A stretch of DNA of 64,000 nucleotides from Cladophialophora immunda (taxonomy: Eukaryota > Ascomycota > Eurotiomycetes > Chaetothyriales > Herpotrichiellaceae), in the NCBI RefSeq assembly GCF_000835495.1, contig NW_015622543.1, positions 5,444,619 to 5,508,618 on the forward strand, read 5' to 3'. Below, in pieces: positions 56,365 through 64,000 of this stretch; position 1 is the stretch's first letter; the number at the start of each line of letters is the position of its first letter. Under the pieces are notes generated by a model. That model was not told where the DNA came from and searched no databases. It saw only the letters and a list, made by a program, of their open reading frames with translations. Position numbers and translations under genes: made by a program.

Positions 56365-58699
56365 TCATATCGTGGCAATCGGACCGTCGGTCCATATAGA
56401 AGAGAAGACGTCGTCTGTGACAGGCCAGCCAAATTCGGTCAGCATCGGATCGTCCAAGAAGGTCGAGTAATCGGGCTTCGCTGCCACCGGCATCGAGCCA
56501 TCATCCGGAGCAGCCGAATTCGAGTCGTTGGCGGCCTCAGTGCCCTCTGTTGCACATCAGTAATGTGTTCCCTCGGGCAATGAGATACACTTACCTGTCC
56601 GATTGTCACTAAGAGGGGGCGGATAGACACCCATGAAACCCCCAAACTCTTCCCTCCACCAGACAATACCATCCAAAACGACACTGCCAATCAGACGGCT
56701 CCGGATACGTAACGCAATCACCTCAGTCCCGTTAGGTCTCTTGAAGACGCGAGTACTATTCCAGAGCTGGGTCAAAGCAACACCGTTGCGAGCTGGCAGA
56801 TCATCATTCTGCACCGACATGCGTTTGTGTAGGCTGATCCCCAAGAAGAGCGCGGTCTTGGCCCTCTCAACGTCGATGTACCGGCTGAGAGAGGTCTTGA
56901 GCAGCCGTAAGAGCACGTGGCAGGTCACCATCAAGCTATAAAAGAAGTACAGCCCCGCACCAGATAGACAAACCTGCCCGGACTTGTCCAACTTGTCGAA
57001 GGACTCAATCACCTGGCAACACGACGCACAGAGGTCGTAAAGCGTACTCGGGTCGTGGGCCGTGGGGGACTTGTATAAGTTGAAGGCATGGATTATGAGC
57101 GTTGCAATGTTCACGTAGAGTTGGTCAAGGTCTGCAAGACGGTTAGTCGCGAAACGGGTCAGATGGATTCTTGTTACCAGAAGAAGGCTCCAATGCAACA
57201 CTGGATATCTGCGCCTGAAAGATGCTCAATAGCGAATCCAGCGACCTTTCTTGGTCTGCAGTCATTCTCCAGAGCCCGTTTTGCGAGACGGCAATGCAGC
57301 ACCTCGTGACCACATCCTGCAATTTCAATTCAAACTTCAAGTTTGACGATATCCTCTGAAAGAGCGCGCGTCGCTGTTCGAGATCGTGCGGCACATCCAG
57401 CATCGGTGTCGGCGGGCTTCCTTTGAAGCAGCAGCCCCTGGGGAAAAAAAAAACAAGCATTAGTCGGTGCAATACAGGTACCAACATTGGTCCAAAGCGT
57501 ACCGCTGGTAGACAAGTGTACAGTATCCCCAAGTCTCGGCACGAATCTTCAGTTCGTCTTCGGTAAGTTTGACCGGGTTTTTGCAGAACTCGTGACTTGC
57601 GACTGGAACATGCAATCCGATTTGCATGGCCATGTGTAACACGGCAGCACTAAGCGGGTAGGTCATGTCGTGTCCGTTGCCTGATTTCGGGAACGGCCAA
57701 TACAGGATCAGCAGCAAGGCTTGCACAACGGGCAAAGTGATGGTCGCGTTGAGCGACATCAACGCCATAGTCTTGATCTTGGCTGGCAAAATAGAGATTA
57801 AGGTTGGGTTTCTCGAATAGGTACGACACGAGACCCCGATGATAGCCCAAAAGAGTAATGGAGAGAGGTTGTAATATCCGTTCGGTGGAAGTGTAGGATC
57901 GAGAATCGGAATGAGACCGGCGTACTCGCGGAAATACCTGCAGAATGCTTAGAAGGTCATTCACGATGCCACCCAATACACCTACAGCTGAAACATGGCG
58001 TCGATATCTTTGGAATCCACGGATTGTCCTTCCAGACACCTTGGCAGGGTGCCTGAAGGCTGATAGTCATGGGCGAGACTTTCCGGAGTCTGCAGTGATT
58101 CGGCGGCCGCCTGAGAGAAGGATCGAAACGAGACTGGCGCGATTGCTGCATCTCTAAAGAACGGCGCGACCGAGGCCAGACGACTTTCGGACTCGGCGTT
58201 AGCTGTCCGCAGGTCATTAACAGCTGCCCACGAGGATTGTGGCAAAGGCGCCGCTGCCTCAGGATGGTGGCTCGACGATCTGAGGCGCTCCTGAAGCTCA
58301 TCCGTCCGATGCTCGAGTTCAGACAGCCTCCTATGGACACGCGCTAGGTCAGCATGAGGCTGGTTGCAGGTAGGAAAGCGAGCAGTCATGCGTACTTGCG
58401 CTTGTGCTCTCGTTTGAAAGGCTCGGAGATGATGCACTGTCTGTTCATTTTCCGGCATCTCGTACACGGCTGGTCGGGATCGAGGTATGCATCGCAACGA
58501 GCCTTTCACGCCAACGGCGTTCAGTTAGTCGTGGCGCACACAAAGCATACGCGTCAATGTCCATACCTTCTGCTGCCGACATTCTGTGCACGCTCTCTTG
58601 ATCACTTTCCCATCGGTTCTGTCTGGTGGATTAGGAGGCAACCTCGTGGGTGAAGGGACGCGGTGGTCGGACTTACGGGGTGGTCTCAACTTCGCTCAT
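56365..58699 (-). CDS. Zn2Cys6 fungal-specific transcription factor
   Basis: Eight exons (58699-58677, 58618-58567, 58502-58396, 58330-57986, 57937-57503, 57437-57178, 57131-56595, 56546-56365) give 646 residues. The binuclear zinc cluster spans the second splice: C-x2-C-x6-C-x9-C-x2-C-x6-C (CTECRQQKARC .. CTRCRKMNRQC, residues about 19-49), followed by a basic linker FKREHKRK and a short heptad region RLSELEHRTDELQERL for dimerisation. The middle has the fungal_trans-like helical region. The C-terminus is acidic (FLDDPMLTEFGWP), suiting an activation domain. It resembles regulators with a War1/Leu3-like architecture. The closest named gene is not claimed. Nuclear. A GGTCAAA repeat lies about 110 bp upstream of its start. 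Confidence 0.9.
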
Positions 58700-59315
58700 T
58701 TTACGCGTCTTCTCCAGGGCACGGGCATCGAAGGGCCTTGCTGAGGTCGTAAGAAGTAGGTTCAAGTATCGCTCACAGCACAAGACATGGACGGCGACAT
58801 TGAAGTGAGGGTCAAAGATCAAAGGTCAAAGGTCAAAGAAAATGAGACGGATAAGTTGACTTCCGGGGCGGTCGAAGCTGCCTTTGCCGAGAGCGTCGGA
58901 GGGGGACACAAGGGGCGCAGGGGGCGCAGGAGCCACAAGGGCCACCACGGGATTGCATAATGCCAGTCGCCGGACCATGCCGGCTGGATGCGCCGAGCCT
59001 CCGGGATTACAGGGCACGTGCATCCGCCCAGTCCGACTATCATACTCCGACTTGTTATACCCAGCGAGGTAATACAGCCTCGTCTGGACCGCAGCATGCA
59101 GAACACAGATACAGGATGCGAGCCGCCAGATGCCACAGGAGCCAGCTTCAGATCGTCACATCTGTTGCGCGTCAATTCCAAACTGCGCGTGGTCTATATA
59201 TATCACACCAGGTCATTCCGAGATCGTCACAGTCGTCTTCATCAACAGAACAGGTGCAGGTGCGTGTGTAGAATACAAAGCCCGAGAAATGCAGCAGACC
59301 CGCAGTCTGACTGCA
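58700..59315. other. Promoter region of the Zn2Cys6 factor
   Basis: 616 bp between two minus-strand genes. Contains the 4 x GGTCAAA-type repeat and TATATATA near 59194. Confidence 0.5.
58810..58837. repeat. Four tandem GGTCAAA/GATCAAA heptamers
   Basis: Four adjacent 7-bp units, GGTCAAA GATCAAA GGTCAAA GGTCAAA, about 110 bp upstream of the Zn2Cys6 factor start. Direct repeats at fixed spacing look like a binding array. Confidence 0.85.
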
Positions 59316-61194
59316 TCATCCCGACAGAGAGACCGTTGCCGTCTCCCAGCAAAACTTCCACTCTCGTTCCAATCTGGTGTGTAACAAGAATTTCTGCAGG
59401 CCCCCGCGAATGGAGTCCCATCCAGCCACCGGGGAGCCCAGGGCCACAAACTTGGCCATCACTTCCATCTGCAAGTAATGCAGCTGGCCTCGCCGAGCCG
59501 CATTCGCCGTCACGAGAGCAAGCCACTCCCATAAATCTCTGTCCCATGACTCTTCGAAAACCCAGAAACGTAGCGCATCCCCGAGCTCTTCGACGATTCG
59601 ACGATATCCGGAGCATCGACAGGTCCAGCCTAGAAGGTTTGCATAGTAGATGAATACAGCTTTGCAGATTGCCCTTTCCACATTATGTCCCGGTGTAGAA
59701 ACTCGACATAACTTCATGACTTGAGCACTTTGCAGTCGCGGGTCGAGGCTCATTAGGAAGACCTGATCTTCCTTCGATGGGGCCTCGGACCCTGGGTTTC
59801 GGTCGATGAGCTTCGTCCAACGCACAGTATTTGCGAGAATAGAAAGGGTGTCATAAGATAGGTGGCCATCTGCCGCCACGGATTGGAATCCGACGGTCAA
59901 TGCCGCAACGGTCTTGGTTATTGCCGGCAGAAATGGCTGGCTTGGGTAGCGCAACTGAATTCCGCCAGATTCAGGATCGTGTTCGGCGATATGGTTGCCG
60001 AATATCAGCAAAGCGTTGGATTCGGCCCTGTGCAGCACCGTCAGATCTCATCTGCAGTCGGGAGCTGGGAAGTTCGTAAGACATACCAGGATACAAATGA
60101 GAACAGAGAACCTCCGAATGCCTCCATGGTGCTTGCAGCAGCAGCTTTAACCATCTTCCTGAGGCCATTCAAGTGCGCTTCATAGGCGTCGACATCCAAG
60201 AACACATTCTGTGTTGATTAACAAGGTCCAACCAAGTGGAGCAATCAGTCCTTACATCAATGATCATGAGGAAGACTGTTGCAAGAATAACAGCTTCGTC
60301 AACGCACCCCGAGTTCAACTTGGTCCGCATTCCATTGAGTGCCTGCCCCTTGTGATAAAGCGACCAGTTGCACATCCTTGTCTGGAAATTTTGACCTGCT
60401 GCCCGGAAACTCAGGCAAAGCGCCACAGAGGCTTCGAATAGCTCGACGTGTTGGAGAGCAAAGGGGAAAGTGTCCCTGATGAGAGGGTTGTCTTTTGTCT
60501 GGTATTGGAGGCCAGGTCGCTGCGAGGGCGCCCAGTTGTGTATAACTGAGTCGTATTAGCAAAGGCTTGTGGAGGCAGGCAGGGGGAGAATACAGTGATC
60601 CATCGCTGTGACAACTTCATCGCCCTGGCGGACTGGTACAGAGTCAAAGGGGTCAAATAACTGCGACGTCGGCTGTCGAGCAAGTCTAATCAGATCTGCC
60701 GGGCTCTCGCCAATCACACCCTGTTTGCTATCGTATGATGAGGACGTTGGTGATCGACGCCGCCATTTCTCATGGCTCGGGGTGGAATTTGAAAAGGAGA
60801 GCGTTTGAGTTGAGCCGGACTGGCTGCCTGGGGTGTGCTTTTGTTCTGATTTACGGTCGACATCTGCAGCTGATACTGGTTCGCTAGCAAAGACCGAGTC
60901 TGGAGAAGGGTCACACTTCCATTGAAGTATTTCATTAGGTTTCTCTGGCTCCTGCTTGATAATAGCCCCAGCGTCGGATGGCTCCTTCGATGAAGAACCT
61001 CCCTCACTGCTCTTGTCACTCCCTTTGCGCTGCGGCTGCCCCGGCTTGGCCACCGGACCGGCTTTCTTGCGCCAATATGCCACCCGGGCGGCGTGGGCTC
61101 GGGCTTCAGAGTGTTGGAGTTCTTGAAGGCGGCGTTTGTTGGGCTTTGCATGGTCCTTGAAGGTTGATTGATTGTAATTTACCAGAGTCGGCAT
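59316..61194 (-). CDS. Fungal transcription-factor-like protein (PF11951-type domain, no zinc cluster)
   Basis: Exons 61194-60594, 60545-60256, 60208-60087 and 60027-59316 give 574 residues. The N-terminus has a basic block (KPNKRRLQELQHSEARAHAARVAYWRKK, about residues 17-44) in place of a Zn2Cys6 cluster, then a disordered Ser/Lys/Glu-rich linker. From about residue 200 the fungal-specific transcription factor domain follows, with HVELFEASVALCLSF, then VDAYEAHLNGLRKM, as in PF11951 proteins. A start codon further upstream is not ATG, so 61194 is used. Proteins with this arrangement are common in Pezizomycotina and poorly studied. DNA binding by the basic block is an inference. Confidence 0.85.
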
Positions 61195-62408
61195 GGCGCT
61201 GCTAATGACAAGCGTCAATGCTCATACTGGGCAGATCAATGTGTCGGAGTGAGCGCTTTTCGCTCCACGTCTGGGTGAAAGTCGATAAGCCAGCAATCAT
61301 GGCCTAGAAACAGCAACTGAATAGGCCAGCCAGGAAAACTGAGCACAAATAAAGGCTGTCTCGTAATAATCCTGCGGTTTTGCGAATTGACGACCAACCG
61401 TCCGGGAACTCCAAAGTCCTCGGTGGGGGATGGGTTGAAGCTTAGTTGGTGGCGGTAAGTCGAGACCAGAGACCTTTCCCGGCAAGCGAGATGCAGCCCG
61501 CCTCGCTAGTCCAGAGGAAATTGAAGATACGGGCTCTGTGAGAGGGTTCTGGGCAGCGCTCAAGAGATTCCACGATACTGATGCGACACTTTTGGGTGTG
61601 AGTTCTGTCGTTGGAAGAGTGATATTGTCGCCGACTCCAGCCAATTCTTTCCATTTGCTAGTTCTTTCCGGTCATGATAGTGCAGCGTCTGGACAACCGA
61701 CGACACAAGCGCATGCGGGAGCAGTGCGCATCACCATAATCGAAACAAGGGAGTGAGAACTTAGGTGAAAGCAAAATGGTGCTCGAGAAACTCAACGCAA
61801 ACTCCGCAGCCCCGGCATCGTCTCTTGCCTAGTTCAGCCACCAGGCAGTGCCAACCATCAGCCCTAGTGGTGTTGCAGACCGAATCTTTTGACGCTGTCG
61901 GACCCCTAGCGACTTCCCGTGTGCCTGTCTACTGGCGATGATCTTGCCAGGTAGGGTCGCAGGGGCTTATGTACTGCAGATCGTCGGCTCCGTGGTCATC
62001 AAGGTCCAGGTTCGGGGTCTCGAGGTAATCAAGGCTGCGCTCTTCCGGTGGTCGTCGTATGATTGGTAAACTGGTGTGCTTCTGGGTAGGTATTGATCCT
62101 CAGAGACGTGGATATCGCAACTCATGGGCATTTGGAGATCCTGCAGCACAATACAGTGAGCAATGGCTTGTCTGAAGGGGAGAAAGAAGTGCGGAGCCTT
62201 GACATGCGAGGGGGGAGGCCTAGTGCCTTATCGATAACGATAGTCGGCGCCTATTGTCACCGACTGCGAACTTTTTTTTTCATGTCCATGCATCACCCAG
62301 TTTCCAGACAGGTGCGGCGCACACAACACACGAACAATGCCTTCTACGGCTCCCGTTGCAAACTAACACAATGATATAGATGCTGCGACATCGTGCGATC
62401 CCCTGACC
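61195..62408. other. Divergent intergenic region
   Basis: 1.2 kb between the transcription-factor-like gene (minus) and UTP4 (plus). Short frames at 61297-61756 have no domain. A T9 run occurs near 62272. Confidence 0.4.
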
Positions 62409-64000
62409 ATGGATATTCACAGGTGCCGCTTTGTGCAGTATCCTCCGCAGCCGATTAACGCTCTCGCGTTTTCTCACTCCTCGAATCCAAAGAAAAAAGC
62501 TCCTGCTGATCTGCGCCTGGCCCTGGGTCGAAACAACGGCGACATTGAGATATGGAATCCTCAAAATGGTCTCTGGGTGCAGGAAACCATTCTAGAAGGG
62601 AGCAAAAACGCAACAATTGAACAGCTCGTGTGGACCCAAGACCTAGTCTGGGAAGAGGTGAATGACACCAATGCGCCGAAGACTTCAAGGGGTCCTTTAC
62701 GGCTATTTAGCACTGGCGGGTCGACCTCAGTGACGGAATGGAATCTCAATACAGGGGCTCCCAGAAGTAAGGCGGAAGGAAATTTTGGGGATATCTGGTG
62801 CTTCGCGGCACAACCTCAACTCCAAGATGCGAAAACCTCAGAAGCCCTCGAGGGTGGCGCAGGGTCACAACTACTGGCAGCTGGGTGCTCCGACGGAACA
62901 ATCATTCTCTTCTCCACCGAAGACGACGACTTGCGCTACCTCCGACCTCTAGCACAACCTCCCGTAAAGAAACCCAAAGTCCTCAGCTTGGTGTGGCGTG
63001 ACCGCAACACCGTGGTTGCTGGATATGAAGACAGCACGATCCGCGTCATTGATGTTCCGAGCAGAATAATCATGCGAAATATGAGTTTGGGAAAGCCAAT
63101 AGAGGGCAACAACTCTGTCGTCTGGACTGTCAAATGCCTCCCTGATGGGACGATCGTCTCCGGCGACTCATCGGGTGAATTGAAGGTCTGGGACTCAAAG
63201 AACTACTCTTTGGTCCAGCGACTAAAAAGCCACAAAGCCGACATCCTCGACATTGCCATGAATGCCTCTGGGGACACGATTTTCTCAGTTGGTGTTGACC
63301 GGAGGACCGTGACCTACAAGACGGTCCCTCTGCATTCTGGAACACAGAAGACGAGGTGGGCCGAGGTCTCCCATAAAAGGTTCCATCAACACGACGTCAA
63401 ATGTGCAGCCAGCTTTGAGAGTATAGAGTTGAGCATGCTGGTCTCGGGAGGCATGGATGCTCGACCTGTCGTCGTCCCCATACGCCGCTCACAGACCGAG
63501 TATCATCGTGGTCTTTCCCACCTCCCCCAACGATCACAGATTTCTGCTTCCAAAAATTCACGGATGTTCATTTCCTGGTGGGACCGCGAGATTGTGGTTT
63601 ATCATGTGCGCAAATTTTCGAATCTGCCACCGGCCGGTGTAGGCCCTGAAGGAGCCATGGAATCGTGTTATGACACACTTACAAGGCTTGTCATCCAGGA
63701 CGACGAGAGCATTCAAGATGCACAGATCTCGCGAGATGGACGACTGATTGTTGCTGCAACCATCAATAGCGTCAAACTGTTTCAACTACGAAAGACTCAA
63801 GTCTCGGGTAAAACATGTCTGCGGACCCGACAAGTTGAACTTCCACCTTCCATAACCCGCCTAGGTGCAAGGAGAGCAGGCTTCTCGCCAGACGGCAAGT
63901 GGCTGTGGTGTGTTCGAAAAGATAACGCTGTGGTCATGCTAAAGCTTGTTCCTTCGGTCGACCCGAAAGAGCGTCCGGCAATTCATGAGAAAATTGTCAA
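62409..64000 (+). CDS. UTP4: U3 snoRNP component UTP4 (WD40), 3' part missing at window edge
   Basis: An open frame from the ATG at 62409 to the window end (530 codons) with no intron. The N-terminus MDIHRCRFVQYPPQPINALAF is characteristic of Utp4 (Cirhin in animals). Several WD-like repeats follow (for example DIEIWNP, GTIILFS, DGTIVSGDSSGELKVWD, DTIFSVGVDRRTVTYK, then GGMDARPVV). Utp4 belongs to the t-UTP/UtpA subcomplex that binds the 5' external transcribed spacer during 18S rRNA maturation in the nucleolus. The family usually has about 850-900 residues in fungi, so more than half is present. Confidence 0.92.
   Translation, partial: MDIHRCRFVQYPPQPINALAFSHSSNPKKKAPADLRLALGRNNGDIEIWNPQNGLWVQETILEGSKNATIEQLVWTQDLVWEEVNDTNAPKTSRGPLRLFSTGGSTSVTEWNLNTGAPRSKAEGNFGDIWCFAAQPQLQDAKTSEALEGGAGSQLLAAGCSDGTIILFSTEDDDLRYLRPLAQPPVKKPKVLSLVWRDRNTVVAGYEDSTIRVIDVPSRIIMRNMSLGKPIEGNNSVVWTVKCLPDGTIVSGDSSGELKVWDSKNYSLVQRLKSHKADILDIAMNASGDTIFSVGVDRRTVTYKTVPLHSGTQKTRWAEVSHKRFHQHDVKCAASFESIELSMLVSGGMDARPVVVPIRRSQTEYHRGLSHLPQRSQISASKNSRMFISWWDREIVVYHVRKFSNLPPAGVGPEGAMESCYDTLTRLVIQDDESIQDAQISRDGRLIVAATINSVKLFQLRKTQVSGKTCLRTRQVELPPSITRLGARRAGFSPDGKWLWCVRKDNAVVMLKLVPSVDPKERPAIHEKIV

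Overview
The window is nuclear DNA of a filamentous ascomycete (Pezizomycotina). Nearly every gene has several short introns (about 44 to 240 nt, mostly 45 to 70 nt) with GT..AG ends. Gene density is moderate, and the families are typical fungal ones: a Zn2Cys6 factor, fungal-specific transcription-factor domains, MFS sugar porters, P450, Baeyer-Villiger monooxygenase, EthD, and UTP4/SLX9 ribosome-biogenesis factors. The abundance of oxidoreductases and transporters would fit a black-yeast-like lineage (Chaetothyriales), but that placement is an inference. All coordinates come from reading splice sites by eye. Genes whose exons join into a continuous family signature are given high confidence.

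Left end (1-3.7 kb): a DUF2235 hydrolase that runs off the window edge is transcribed divergently from a degenerate alpha/beta-hydrolase (GHGYGG in place of GHSxGG) that carries an unrecognised C-terminal domain.

3.9-26.6 kb is an island of small-molecule metabolism with no polyketide or peptide synthase. It holds a Baeyer-Villiger monooxygenase, an MDR ene/ketone reductase, an MFS exporter, a tandem dimeric alpha/beta-barrel protein, a sugar-porter-type MFS, two SDRs, a small secreted cysteine-rich protein, a P450, an NmrA-like reductase, an aldo-keto reductase and an ACMSD-like amidohydrolase. Several pairs are divergent with shared promoters. The gene set looks like oxidative catabolism of a ring compound (hydroxylation, dehydrogenation, ring-expanding oxygenation, hydrolysis/decarboxylation, transport) more than a classical backbone-type secondary-metabolite cluster.

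27-46 kb mixes housekeeping and accessory genes: SLX9, an EthD protein, a D-glutamate-cyclase-like DUF1445 protein, an unusual intracellular trypsin-like protease, a GH5 glycosidase, a sugar porter with a reading-frame anomaly, a 1,014-residue fusion of a catalytically altered DUF2235 domain to a P-loop GTPase with a hydrophobic segment, a xanthine dioxygenase (XanA type) and a GST.

46-64 kb is gene-poor and then regulatory: a small zinc-ribbon ORF, an SRPK-like kinase, an almost 4-kb gene-free stretch, a PEBP protein, two fungal transcription factors on the minus strand, and UTP4, which is cut by the right edge. No rRNA, tRNA, CRISPR array, transposase or complete mobile element was recognised.
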